Shown: in pieces, positions 44,212 to 52,824 of the stretch
Numbering within the stretch: the stretch's first letter is position 1
Layout: each line of letters begins with the position of its first letter
Assembly: GCA_022866045.1 (NCBI GenBank)
Contig: JALHTW010000230.1
Location: 1-58,582, forward strand
Direction: 5' to 3'
DNA: 58,582 nucleotides
Origin: Candidatus Aminicenantota bacterium
GTDB lineage: Bacteria; Acidobacteriota; Aminicenantia; Aminicenantales; UBA4085
Position numbers and translations under genes: made by a program
Notes under the pieces: generated by a model
Told to the model about the DNA's origin: nothing
The model's database searches: none
Seen by the model: the letters and a program-made list of their open reading frames with translations, nothing else

Positions 44212-44955
44212 TTATTCCTTTTGTAGTAACCCATCAATGGCCGGCAGGACTTCGCCCGCCTTGCCCAGCAAAGAGATATCGGCATAAGAGGTCAGCGGCG
44301 TCGGGGCGGGATTGATCTCGATGATTTTGGCTCCGTTCTCCGCCGCCCGGAGCGGAAGCGAAGCCGCGGGCTGGACGAAGGCCGAAGTGCCGATGACGAG
44401 CATGACGTCACAGCTTGCGCTCAGGCCAAAGGCGCGTCCAAGAAGATCCGCATCGAGCGACTCCCCGAACCAGACGACGTGCGGCCGGAGCATGGCCCCG
44501 CAGACAGGACAGGCGGGCGGGATCTCATTCAAGGGGACGGCATAATTCTCCGTCACGGCCTCTTCTTTCGTGCACCGGACTTTCCAGATGTTGCCGTGAA
44601 GTTCGAGAATATTTTTTGAGCCAGCCTTGGCATGGAGCCCGTCCACATTCTGGGTGATAAGGGTGAATTCGGGAAAAATTTCTTCCCACTTGGCCAATGT
44701 CCAATGGCCTCGGCTGGGCTCGACTTTGGCGATGATTCCCCGCCGCCAGTCATACCATTCCCAGACGAGCTTTGGGTCTCGGGCAAAGGCTTCCGGAGTG
44801 GCGAGCTCTTCGGCCCGGAATTGCTTCCAGAGGCCGTGTTCGCCCCGAAAGGTCGGGACTCCGGATTCGGCCGAGATGCCGGCTCCCGTAAGGACGGCGA
44901 TATGTCCGGAATCCCTAAGGATCTCCGCCGCGGTTTTGATGGCGTTTTTGTCCAT
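44212..44955 (-). CDS. NAD-dependent protein deacylase (sirtuin)
   Basis: Sirtuins remove acyl groups from lysines using NAD. The 247-residue protein has GAGISAESGVPTFRG, TQNVDGLH and the catalytic histidine in ELHGNIWKVRC. The YxxR pair (YDWR) in the acyl pocket marks class III enzymes such as SIRT5 and E. coli CobB, which prefer succinyl and similar acyl groups. Only three of the usual four zinc cysteines are seen (RCT, ACPVCG). It is the first gene of a tight operon with larC, folE and metG. Confidence 0.95.
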   Translation of the reverse strand: MDKNAIKTAAEILRDSGHIAVLTGAGISAESGVPTFRGEHGLWKQFRAEELATPEAFARDPKLVWEWYDWRRGIIAKVEPSRGHWTLAKWEEIFPEFTLITQNVDGLHAKAGSKNILELHGNIWKVRCTKEEAVTENYAVPLNEIPPACPVCGAMLRPHVVWFGESLDADLLGRAFGLSASCDVMLVIGTSAFVQPAASLPLRAAENGAKIIEINPAPTPLTSYADISLLGKAGEVLPAIDGLLQKE

Positions 44956-44978
44956 GGCCTAACTCTTCTAAAAACAAT

Positions 44979-45007
44979 AGAATACCGTTTTTCGGGGGAA
45001 AAATCAA
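44979..45007 (-). promoter_or_regulatory. Promoter of the sirtuin-larC-folE-metG operon
   Basis: On the minus strand TTGATT and TATTCT are separated by 17 bp, about 17 bases of leader before the sirtuin ATG. Both hexamers are 4/6 matches. Confidence 0.45.
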
Positions 45008-45030
45008 AGGAGGCGGGACGGCTGCTTACC

Positions 45031-45059
45031 TTGACTTAAGCGGGGATAAATTATATATC
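45031..45059 (+). promoter_or_regulatory. Promoter of mtnP
   Basis: TTGACT and TATATC are separated by 17 bp. A GAGGAGG Shine-Dalgarno and ATG follow at good spacing. It diverges from the sirtuin promoter. Confidence 0.65.
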
Positions 45060-45082
45060 AGTACTTTAATCGAGGAGGACGG

Positions 45083-45973
45083 ATGGCTGCGAAAAAACGG
45101 GTGAAATTGCCCCAAGTTGAAATCGGAATTCTGGGAGGCACCGGACTGTATGAAATCGAAGGAATCGAAGGCCTCCAAAAATATAAAATCAAGACACCTT
45201 GGGGCGATCCTTCCGATGCTTACATCATCGGAACGCTCGCAGGCAGGCGCGTAGCCTTTCTCAGCCGCCACGGCCGCGGGCACCGCCTCCTCCCCATGGA
45301 CATCAATTACCGGGCCAATATCTACGGCTTCAAAATGCTCGGCGTCGAACGGATCATCTCGGTCAATTCGTGCGGCTCGCTCAAGGAAGAGATCCGGCCC
45401 CGCGACATCGTCTTCTCCGACCAGTTCTATGACCGGACGAGGCGGGCGAACACGTTCTTCGGCGGCGGCATCGCGGCCCACATCGGCTTCGCCCACCCGG
45501 TCTGTCCCGCGCTTTTGAAATTCCTGTATGAAACCTCCGCCGGGCTCGGGATCCGGGCCCACCTCGGCGGGACGTACATCTCGATCGAAGGCCCGGCCTT
45601 CTCGAGCCAGGCTGAATCCAAGATCTACCGGTCCTGGGGCTGCGACGTCATCGGCATGACGGCTGCCACCGAAGCCAAGCTCTGTCGTGAAGCTGAGATC
45701 TGCTATTCGACCATGAACCTGGTCACGGATTACGACGTCTGGCACGCCGAGGAAGAATCGGTGTCCGTGGGGCTCATCCTCGAGAACCTGGGCCTGAACA
45801 TTCACAATGCCAAGGCCATCATCAAGAAGGCGGTGGCGACGCTCCCGCCCTACAAAGAAGGCGCCTGCGATTGCCGCGACGCGCTGAAAAATACGATCGT
45901 GACAAATCCCGGGCTGATTCCCCAGGCAGTGAAAAAGAATTTAAAGCTGATCATAGATAGATATATAAAGTAA
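45083..45973 (+). CDS. mtnP: S-methyl-5'-thioadenosine phosphorylase
   Basis: This enzyme splits methylthioadenosine, a by-product of polyamine synthesis and radical SAM chemistry, into adenine and methylthioribose-1-phosphate. The 296-residue protein has GILGGTGLYEIEGIEGL near the N-terminus, the phosphate-binding SRHGRGH and the motif EGPAFSSQAESKIYR. The specificity region VTDYDVWHAEE is also present. The NSCGSLKEE stretch differs slightly from the commoner SAVGSLKEE. A related 6-oxopurine phosphorylase role cannot be excluded. Confidence 0.93.
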   Translation: MAAKKRVKLPQVEIGILGGTGLYEIEGIEGLQKYKIKTPWGDPSDAYIIGTLAGRRVAFLSRHGRGHRLLPMDINYRANIYGFKMLGVERIISVNSCGSLKEEIRPRDIVFSDQFYDRTRRANTFFGGGIAAHIGFAHPVCPALLKFLYETSAGLGIRAHLGGTYISIEGPAFSSQAESKIYRSWGCDVIGMTAATEAKLCREAEICYSTMNLVTDYDVWHAEEESVSVGLILENLGLNIHNAKAIIKKAVATLPPYKEGACDCRDALKNTIVTNPGLIPQAVKKNLKLIIDRYIK

Positions 45974-46019
45974 GGGATGTCGCAGCCTGCGAAAAAAGGG
46001 CGAATTGAAGCGGCAGGGG

Positions 46020-46047
46020 TGTCGCCGGCCGGGGCTGATCGGCGACA
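46020..46047 (+). other. Hairpin between mtnP and the PfkB kinase gene
   Basis: A perfect 8-bp stem (TGTCGCCG/CGGCGACA) encloses a 12-base loop in the 123-base gap. It is not followed by a T-run, so it is unlikely to be a terminator. It may stabilise the mRNA or modulate kinase translation. Confidence 0.45.
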
Positions 46048-46096
46048 GGATCTGTTCCTTGCTTCATTCGCATCATCCAGATGAGCGAGGACCATC

Positions 46097-46999
46097 ATGA
46101 GCTTAGTCATCGTTGGCTCGGTCGCTTTTGACACGATCGAAACGCCCTGGGAACGGAAGGAAAAGATCGTCGGCGGCTCGTGCACGTACTGTTCGCTCGC
46201 GGCCAGCTATTTCACCCGGCCCAAGATCGTCGCCGTGGTTGGAGAGGACTTTCCGAAGGACACGATCAGCTTTTTGAAGAAGCGGAACATTGACCTTCGA
46301 GGATTGAAGATCGTTCCCGGAGGCAAAACCTTTCACTGGCAGGGACGCTACGGCTACGACCCCAACCAGCGCGAGACGGTCAGGACCGATCTCAACGTCT
46401 TCGAGAATTTTCGGCCCGAGATCCCGGCGTCCTACAAAAAAGCCGACATCATCTTCCTGGCCAATATCGATCCCGATATCCAGGAAAATATCTTTCTCCA
46501 GGTTGAAAAGCCTAAGCTTGTGGCCATGGATACGATCGGCCTCTGGATCTCTAGCAAGCCCACGACGCTCCTCCGCGTGCTCAAGAGCGTGGATATTTTT
46601 TTCGTCAACGACGAGGAGATCCGGATGCTGACCAACGAGCGGAATCTCATCAGGGCCGGCAAAAAGATCCTCGGCATGGGGCCTTCCCTCGTCATCCTCA
46701 AGAAAGGGGAGCATGGCGCTCTGGTCTTCGGCCCGGACCTGCTTTTCGGCATCCTGGCCCATCCCTGCGAGGACGTCATCGATCCCACGGGAGCGGGCGA
46801 CAGCTTCGCCGGCGGATTTTTGGGCTATCTCGACAAGGTCCGAAGCTTCAGCAAAAGAGAGATCCGGCGGGCGGCCGTGTTCGGCAGCGTCATGGCCTCG
46901 TTCACCATCGAGGATTTCGGCATCGACCGCTTCAAGACGCTCAAGCCGGGAGAGATTCAAAGCCGTTTCGAGCATTTCAAGAAGTTGATTTCGTTTTAA
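46097..46999 (+). CDS. PfkB-family sugar or nucleoside kinase
   Basis: This is a ribokinase-fold ATP-dependent kinase of 300 residues. It starts MSLVIVGSVAFDTIETPW, has the substrate lid region and the CTYCSLAASYF segment where PfkB proteins have a GGxxxN motif. It ends with the catalytic anion-hole motif DPTGAGDSFAGGFLGYL. The substrate cannot be read from sequence. Its place just after mtnP suggests a role in nucleoside or pentose salvage. Confidence 0.88.
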   Translation: MSLVIVGSVAFDTIETPWERKEKIVGGSCTYCSLAASYFTRPKIVAVVGEDFPKDTISFLKKRNIDLRGLKIVPGGKTFHWQGRYGYDPNQRETVRTDLNVFENFRPEIPASYKKADIIFLANIDPDIQENIFLQVEKPKLVAMDTIGLWISSKPTTLLRVLKSVDIFFVNDEEIRMLTNERNLIRAGKKILGMGPSLVILKKGEHGALVFGPDLLFGILAHPCEDVIDPTGAGDSFAGGFLGYLDKVRSFSKREIRRAAVFGSVMASFTIEDFGIDRFKTLKPGEIQSRFEHFKKLISF

Positions 47000-47091
47000 A
47001 AAACAAAAACTATGGCGAGCCTTTTGGCCCTTTAATCTGGCAAGCGGAATCATCCCCTCGCTTTGAAATACAAGCCGCGGCAGTGAATATT

Positions 47092-50000
47092 CTACTTCTT
47101 CGGATAGGCCGGCCGGGGCGAAAAGCTGAACGGATTCTTCTTGATCTTGTCCAGGATGACTTCAATGGCCTTCTCGAGCTGGACGTCCCTTCCGGCCATC
47201 ACCGATGCCGGATCGTTGTCGATCAGCACATCGGGGTCGGCTCCGTGGTTCTCGACCAACCACTTGCCGTCGCGCCCGTAGAACGCGTTGTTCGACTGCT
47301 CGACATAGCCGTTATCGATGGTCGTCTGGCGGTTGAGGATGCCGACCAGGCCGCCCCATGACGTGACGCCGACGACCGTCCCGAGCTTGCGGGCCTTGAA
47401 GTCCTCGACGAACGCTTCGCCGTCCGAGCCGTTGTTTTCGTTCGAGATGACGACGTATGCCCCATTGCCGGCCGTGCCAGGGTAGCGGAAGGGCACCATG
47501 TTGCGCAACACATTGAAGGCCGTCAGCTCTCGCTCGAGCTTATCGATGAGGAAATATTCCGTCCATCCGCCCGAGTTGCGGCGCATGTCGATGATGAGGC
47601 CATCTTTGTAACGGAAGGCGCGCCAGAACTTGTCGAATTCGCCGATGCCTCCCGAGTTCATGGCATTGATGTGCATATAGCCCAGTTTGCCGCTGCTCGC
47701 TTTTTCGACCTTCTTGATGTTGTCCGAGAGCCAGCGGAAGTAGCGCAGGCTCGAGTCGCTGCGGATGGGCTCGATGTCGTAAGTCTTGGCGCCTTCGGCC
47801 GAAGGCTTGCTGTTGACCGTGATCTTGATTTTCTTGCCGGACGTTGTCTGAAGAAGCTTGAAATAATCGTCGCCGGCCTTCACCTCCGCGCTATGGATAG
47901 CGATCAGGTAGTGGCCCTCTTTGACGTCGATATCGGGGCGGACGAGCGGTCCCTGGAGACTAAGGTTAATCTCGGTCGGCCCATAAATCTTTTCGAACTT
48001 GTAGTAGCCGGCATTCTTGTCGGGAACGAGGTCCGCGCCGAGAAGTCCGGTGAAAACGGGTGCGGGTGGAGTGGCCTGGAGCCCCAGGTCGCCGCCGCCG
48101 ATGTATGTGTGCGAGACGCAGAGTTCGCCGACCATCTGGGAGAGGACCCAGTTCAGCTCGTCGCGGGAAGAAATCTGAGGGATGTAGGCGCGGTACCTGT
48201 CGCCCATCGCTTTCCAGTCGCGGCCGTGGAAGTTCGCGTCATAGAAGAAGTCCCGGTACCAGCGCCAGGCATCGCTGAAGATTTGGTTCCATTCCTTCTG
48301 CAGATCGACATCATAAGTCATGCCCGAAAGGTTAAGCCTTTCTCCCAAGGCTTTGGAAGCGAAGGCCTTGTCCACCGCCGAGACATAGATATCTTCGTTC
48401 TTGCGGATGATCAAGTGTTCGCCGTTCGCGGCGACATCGAACTCCCGGATCTTGTCGCTGAGCACGGTCTCTTTTTTCTCGGCCATGTCGAAGATGTGGA
48501 GGTTCCATTTCGTGGCGCCCCGGGGCTTGAAGATCTCCTCGTATTCGTCCTCGGTGAACTTCTCCACGGAGCACCAGATCGCCTTGCCCTTGCCGGCCTT
48601 CAGGAAGAAATAGTTGCCGGGAGCGGCGGGAACCGGGAAGGCGCGCTTCTGGATGCCTTCGATGTCGATCCGGAACGGTTCGGGCTCGATTTTCTTATCG
48701 GCCTTTTCGACCGGCGCGCCGTCCGTGAACGGCGGCTTTTCGCCGTCCCGGAGCTGGACGACCATGACCTGCTGCGGCGTCGCGATCACGTGATTGTCCT
48801 CGTAGAAGTCCATCTGGACGTCGAAGTTCCGGCTGGAGAGGAAATAGAGGTATTTTCCATTGGCGTCGAAGCAGGGGTTGAGGTTGTCGTAGAAATCGTC
48901 CGTGACAGCGTATTTTTTTTCTTGGGCCAGATTGTAGAGGAAGATCTGGCTGTTGCGGTTGTACTGGACGAAACTGTAGCAGATCCAGTTTCCGTCGGGC
49001 GACCAGCTGTAATCGCTGATCTCCCAGTAGAACTCGTCGTTCTTCATCTGGTTCGATTCATCCACCTTGACCAGCTTCTTCGTGGCGATATCGACATAAA
49101 AGATGGCGAAATCCTTATTGCCGAACAGGATCTTCTTGCCGTCCGGCGACCAGAGAAGGCGATAGACCGTCCGGTCAAGACTCGTCGTCAGCGGTGTCCA
49201 TTCGCCGCCCTCGGTCTTCTGCATATAAAGCTGGTAGTCGCCGCTCTTGTCCGAGAAGAAGGCGACGTATTTTCCGTCAGGGGAGACCGCCGGATACATC
49301 TCGCGGGTTCCGGGCGTGCGGGAGAGGTTATTCTGCGGCTCCTTGCCTGTCGGGACGGTGAAGACGTCGCCGCGGGCCTCGAGCACGGCCAGTCTGCCGT
49401 CGTTTGAGATGTTGATGTTATGGATATAATCCCGGGGATTAATGGTCCGAGGCCGGAGGGCCCAGCGGTCGGAGGGGATAAGGAGCTTGATCTTATTGGC
49501 CTGGCCCGTTTTGACATCGAGCCCACGGATATAGCCGTCCTGGACGAAGACGATGTTCTGGCCGTCGGTCGAAGGCATCATGACGTCGAAATCGGCATAG
49601 GTCGTGACCGGCTTGATATCCTTGGTCCCGATCTTCTGGCTATAAATATTGGAGATGCCGTTGCCCCGATCAGAAACAAAATACATCGTTTCGCCGATCC
49701 ACATCGGGTAGCTGTTTTTGCCGACGTAATCCGAAACGGGCGTGAACTTTTTCGTTCCGAAGTCATACATCCAGATGTCCTGGTACTGGCCGCCCTTGTA
49801 GCGCTTCCAATAATATTCCTCGTTGCCTCGGCGGCAGTAGAGGATCTTCTTTCCGTCCGGCGAGAAGCTGACAAGGACGCCCCGGTCGAGGGGGAACCGT
49901 TCCGGGGCAGAGCCGTTCCTGCTCACAAAATAGAGATTGGGATCGCGGCCGACGACGTTTTCGAACATGGAGCGGAAAACGACGCGCTCACCGTCCGGAG

Positions 50001-50343
50001 TCCAGCCGACGACTTGGGCCGAGCCGGGGCTGTGGGAAAGCCGTTTGGGTTGCCCGCCCTCGGCCGGCATGAGATAGACGGCCGGAACACCGTCGTATGC
50101 AGCCGTGAAGGCAATCCAATTCCCGTCGGGGGAAAATTTGGCGTAGGACTCGACGCCGGGGAACGTCGTGAGGCGGGAGGCCGTCCCTCCCTGGGCGCCG
50201 ACAAGCCAGAGGTCGCCTTCGTAAGTGAAGACGATCTTGTCTTTATGGATGCTGGGGTAGCGGAAAAAGCGGCCTTCGTCGGAGGCCAGACCGATCGTCG
50301 CAATGAAGACGAATAGAAGAACGGCGGTCAACAATTTTTTCAT
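47092..50343 (-). CDS. Secreted tricorn protease homologue
   Basis: This is a 1,083-residue peptidase that probably degrades oligopeptides. A Sec signal peptide (MKKLLTAVLLFVFIATIGLA) indicates export to the periplasm. The N-terminal two thirds is beta-propeller with many FSPDGxxIAF-type blades. The C-terminal part has a PDZ-like domain and an S41-type core. The catalytic set of tricorn is visible: S744-H745 in CVSHTY, nucleophile S973 in NNGSDGEAF and E1031 in VENHGADPD. Residue numbers are close to those of the Thermoplasma enzyme, which is intracellular, so the signal peptide is a real difference. Confidence 0.95.
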   Translation of the reverse strand: MKKLLTAVLLFVFIATIGLASDEGRFFRYPSIHKDKIVFTYEGDLWLVGAQGGTASRLTTFPGVESYAKFSPDGNWIAFTAAYDGVPAVYLMPAEGGQPKRLSHSPGSAQVVGWTPDGERVVFRSMFENVVGRDPNLYFVSRNGSAPERFPLDRGVLVSFSPDGKKILYCRRGNEEYYWKRYKGGQYQDIWMYDFGTKKFTPVSDYVGKNSYPMWIGETMYFVSDRGNGISNIYSQKIGTKDIKPVTTYADFDVMMPSTDGQNIVFVQDGYIRGLDVKTGQANKIKLLIPSDRWALRPRTINPRDYIHNINISNDGRLAVLEARGDVFTVPTGKEPQNNLSRTPGTREMYPAVSPDGKYVAFFSDKSGDYQLYMQKTEGGEWTPLTTSLDRTVYRLLWSPDGKKILFGNKDFAIFYVDIATKKLVKVDESNQMKNDEFYWEISDYSWSPDGNWICYSFVQYNRNSQIFLYNLAQEKKYAVTDDFYDNLNPCFDANGKYLYFLSSRNFDVQMDFYEDNHVIATPQQVMVVQLRDGEKPPFTDGAPVEKADKKIEPEPFRIDIEGIQKRAFPVPAAPGNYFFLKAGKGKAIWCSVEKFTEDEYEEIFKPRGATKWNLHIFDMAEKKETVLSDKIREFDVAANGEHLIIRKNEDIYVSAVDKAFASKALGERLNLSGMTYDVDLQKEWNQIFSDAWRWYRDFFYDANFHGRDWKAMGDRYRAYIPQISSRDELNWVLSQMVGELCVSHTYIGGGDLGLQATPPAPVFTGLLGADLVPDKNAGYYKFEKIYGPTEINLSLQGPLVRPDIDVKEGHYLIAIHSAEVKAGDDYFKLLQTTSGKKIKITVNSKPSAEGAKTYDIEPIRSDSSLRYFRWLSDNIKKVEKASSGKLGYMHINAMNSGGIGEFDKFWRAFRYKDGLIIDMRRNSGGWTEYFLIDKLERELTAFNVLRNMVPFRYPGTAGNGAYVVISNENNGSDGEAFVEDFKARKLGTVVGVTSWGGLVGILNRQTTIDNGYVEQSNNAFYGRDGKWLVENHGADPDVLIDNDPASVMAGRDVQLEKAIEVILDKIKKNPFSFSPRPAYPKK

Positions 50344-50366
50344 GAATGAACCTCCCTAAGATAAAT

Positions 50367-50404
50367 GGGGACGTACTCCGAATTCCTGAATTCGGCACGT
50401 GTCT
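50367..50404. repeat. REP-like palindrome in the tricorn leader
   Basis: A perfect stem CCGAATTC/GAATTCGG with a two-base loop is extended outward by partly pairing GGGGACGT and ACGTGTCTCC. The GAATTC core matches the palindrome at 148-167, and the GGGGAC flank matches the hairpin at 52749-52801. It lies in the untranslated leader of the tricorn gene. Confidence 0.65.
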
Positions 50405-50424
50405 CCTGAAGTTTTAGGACTATT

Positions 50425-50453
50425 ATTTAACACAGAAATAGTCGAAGGTTCAA
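50425..50453 (-). promoter_or_regulatory. Possible promoter of the tricorn gene
   Basis: On the minus strand TTGAAC and TTAAAT are separated by 17 bp. Both are 4/6 matches. If real, the leader of about 75 bases carries the REP-like palindrome before the GGGAGG ribosome-binding site. Confidence 0.35.
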
Positions 50454-50488
50454 TGAATTCGGGGTAAGCATATCTGTTCGTACGATTC

Positions 50489-50511
50489 CACTCGGCCTCC
50501 GGCGCCGAGTG
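50489..50511. other. Perfect hairpin in the intergenic region
   Basis: CACTCGGC and GCCGAGTG form an 8-bp perfect stem with a seven-base loop. There is no adjacent T-run. It lies between the tricorn promoter region and the small unknown gene. Confidence 0.45.
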
Positions 50512-50528
50512 AAGATCGAATATTTAGA

Positions 50529-50606
50529 AATGCTTCCGAATTCGGGGATTCGGCAAAAATGCGAAATTCATCCCCCAACGCATTTGCCGGGATTCGCCGA
50601 ATTCTA
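50529..50606. repeat. Long imperfect palindrome after the unknown gene
   Basis: An outer CCGAATTCGG/CCGAATTC pairing encloses CGGCAAA-TGCG paired with CGCATTTGCCG. Together they form a long bulged hairpin that ends at the stop codon of the unknown gene read on the minus strand. It uses the same GAATTC word as the other palindromes in this window. Confidence 0.5.
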
Positions 50607-50945
50607 TTTGATGCGATAGAACCACATCAGGGGGAGCCAGAGCTGGTGGCCGTAGGGGATTTTCTTGTGGTTGACGAGGATCTCTGTGCTTTCCCAGTCG
50701 TTGATGATGTTGAACAGGTCGAAGAGGTCATCGACTTCGGAGGGCGTGTAAACGGCAGAATGGCGGATCCACTCGCCGTCTCCCTCTTCTTTATAGGTGG
50801 GATTCTTTTTGGCGAGGGCCACGGCTTTGTTATAGTCGTCCGACATTTTGTAGCCGAAGACGACCGTGATCCGAAAGGATTTGGCCTTGCTGCTGGGGAA
50901 AAGGATGTCTTCTAGTTTCTCCTGCGTCGCCCGATCTCGCTTCAT
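50604..50945 (-). CDS. Small protein of unknown function
   Basis: The 113-residue soluble protein starts MKRDRATQEKLEDILFPSSK and has no signal peptide or membrane segment. It contains FRITVVFGYKMSDDYNKAV, an EVDDLFDLFNIINDWESTEI helix and an aromatic C-terminus ending PLMWFYRIK. Codon use is like its neighbours and AAGGA precedes the ATG, so it is probably real. I do not recognise the family. The strand pattern suggests an alpha/beta fold. It is a single-gene unit. Confidence 0.75.
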   Translation of the reverse strand: MKRDRATQEKLEDILFPSSKAKSFRITVVFGYKMSDDYNKAVALAKKNPTYKEEGDGEWIRHSAVYTPSEVDDLFDLFNIINDWESTEILVNHKKIPYGHQLWLPLMWFYRIK

Positions 50946-51168
50946 GTCCTTACTTTACCAATTTTTAGGATATTCTTCAATATTTCCCAACTTTTCGGCG
51001 GCAACAAAAGCCTGAAGCAAGATTTCGCCTCGTTTTCAGGCGATGAGGATCATTCGCTCGTTCCATTCCGGTGTCGAAGTCGGCCAAGGGAGAATGAAAA
51101 ATTGATGAAAAAAATAGCGGATTGGGATTAGTATATATATATCCTTCATGTCAAAAAAGGGAGGCACA

Positions 51169-52749
51169 GTGAAAAATATCATAAGGAAGGCAAGCTTTTA
51201 TCTTCTGGCTCTTTTTGTCATCATGGCCCTTTTTCGAAAGGCCGGGGCTCAGGACCTGAGCGATATCGCCCAGGTCAAGCCCGGGCGAGCCCGCGCGGTC
51301 ACGTCGGCCGACCCGGACCCGAACAGCAATGCCGATCGGATCAAGATCGTCGCGCCCGGAGAGACCAGGGTCTTAGCCGACCTTAAAGGGCCGGCAGTCA
51401 TCCGCCACATCTGGCTGACATTCAACGAAGCGAGGCCGAACTGGCTTGAAGCAGGAGGATCGGCCCGGCCGGACGAGATCGTCCTTCGGATGTATTGGGA
51501 CGGGGACGCCGAGCCAGCCGTCGAAGCCCCTGTCGGCGATTTCTTCGGCGCAGGCTTCGGGCTGCGCAGGGAGCTCAAATCCGTCCCGGTCCAGGTCGAG
51601 ACCGGCGACGGCTATAATTGTTACTGGCCGATGCCGTTTTTCAAGCGCGGGGTCATCACCATCACCAACGAAAGCGAGAAGAACATCCGCAGCTTCTACT
51701 ATCACATCGATTACACGGAAGAAGAGAAGCTCTCCCAAAAAACCGCCTACTTTTGTGCCCAGTATAAGAACGAATTTCCAGAAAAGACCGGCTCCGATTA
51801 TCTCATTCTGGATGCGGAAGGCGAAGGGCATTACGTTGGGACGGTCATGTCCGCCCGTTCGCGAAGCCCGTTCTGGTTCGGAGAAGGAGACGCCAAATTC
51901 TATGTTGACGGCGACGAAAAGCCGACCATCCAAGGGACCGGGACCGAGGACTATTTCCTCATGGCCTGGGGGCTGAACGAGACAAACTTTCCCTATTTCG
52001 GCTGCACGTATATGAGCACGGATTTCGAGGACCTGGGAACGGAATACTGCCTCTACCGCTGGCATATCGCCGACCCCGTGCGCTTCACAAAGTCGCTCCG
52101 TTTCGAGATCGAGCACAAAGGATGGATCAGCGACGACGAGACCGAAAGCGGCAAAGTCGAAGGCCACGTCGAGCGCGAAGACGATATCGCCACGGTCGCC
52201 TTCTGGTACCAGGTCGGACAGCCGAAACGTTTCACCACGCTCCCTTCGCTCGGCCGGCGGCTTTTTCCCAACCTGGATATCGTGACCGAAGGCAAAACGC
52301 TTCTCCCCACGGCCAAACATTCGCCGGGCCTGATCGAGCTCCAGAAAGGTTACGACTGGACGGGTGACGGCCAAGTCTTCTTCATGCCCGCGAGTGACAG
52401 CCCTGTTCTCGAAGTCGATTTTCAGGTGGAGAGGGGGGAATATCGCGGGCTGATCCTGCGCTTCACGTACGCCGAGGACTACGGCATTTACCGGATCTTT
52501 CTCGATGGAAAGAACGTTCGCCAGCCGGCCGACTACTTGGCCGGACAGAAGATCGCGGACTATGATTTTTACTCGAAAGACCTTCAGGTCAAGGATAATT
52601 ATTTGGGAAGCTTCAAGCTTGGGCCGGGAAAACACTCGTTGCGGCTCGAATGCGTCGGCAAGAATCCGCTGTCCAAGGGAAAATACGTTGGGCTCGACTC
52701 CATCCGCCTGCGCGAGCGGTGGATCAAGAAGCGGAAACTGCTGTCGTGA
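51169..52749 (+). CDS. Exported DUF2961 (GH172-type) protein
   Basis: The GTG start is chosen because GGGAGG lies just upstream; an ATG seven codons earlier has no ribosome-binding site. The 526-residue protein has a signal peptide (core FYLLALFVIMALF, cleavage near AGAQD). A DUF2961 double jelly-roll domain follows, with the hallmark TIQGTGTEDYF that includes acidic E260. GH172 enzymes characterised so far act on difructose anhydride or arabinofuranosyl linkages, so a furanosidase role is plausible. A C-terminal beta-sandwich-like region follows. The stop codon begins a long hairpin. Confidence 0.88.
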   Translation: MKNIIRKASFYLLALFVIMALFRKAGAQDLSDIAQVKPGRARAVTSADPDPNSNADRIKIVAPGETRVLADLKGPAVIRHIWLTFNEARPNWLEAGGSARPDEIVLRMYWDGDAEPAVEAPVGDFFGAGFGLRRELKSVPVQVETGDGYNCYWPMPFFKRGVITITNESEKNIRSFYYHIDYTEEEKLSQKTAYFCAQYKNEFPEKTGSDYLILDAEGEGHYVGTVMSARSRSPFWFGEGDAKFYVDGDEKPTIQGTGTEDYFLMAWGLNETNFPYFGCTYMSTDFEDLGTEYCLYRWHIADPVRFTKSLRFEIEHKGWISDDETESGKVEGHVEREDDIATVAFWYQVGQPKRFTTLPSLGRRLFPNLDIVTEGKTLLPTAKHSPGLIELQKGYDWTGDGQVFFMPASDSPVLEVDFQVERGEYRGLILRFTYAEDYGIYRIFLDGKNVRQPADYLAGQKIADYDFYSKDLQVKDNYLGSFKLGPGKHSLRLECVGKNPLSKGKYVGLDSIRLRERWIKKRKLLS

Positions 52750-52805
52750 AATTCGGGGACACAAACTAAATTTTGGAATGACGTATTGTGTCCCAGAATT
52801 TTTTA
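52749..52805. terminator. 16-bp stem hairpin (REP-like) after the GH172-type gene
   Basis: AAATTCGGGGACACAA pairs with TTGTGTCCCAGAATTT with a single mismatch around a 21-base loop and is followed by TTTT. It should work as a terminator for the GH172-type gene and perhaps for the convergent lipoprotein gene. The GGGGACACAA word recurs in related form at 53311-53376, so it is probably also a dispersed repeat. Confidence 0.7.
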
Positions 52806-52824
52806 GGGAGGATCGGCTCGCTGC

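Noticed and set aside
47671-49407. A 578-codon open frame on the plus strand
   Set aside because: It is exactly antisense to the tricorn protease gene, has no recognisable domain, and its existence follows from the high GC content and codon bias of the real gene.
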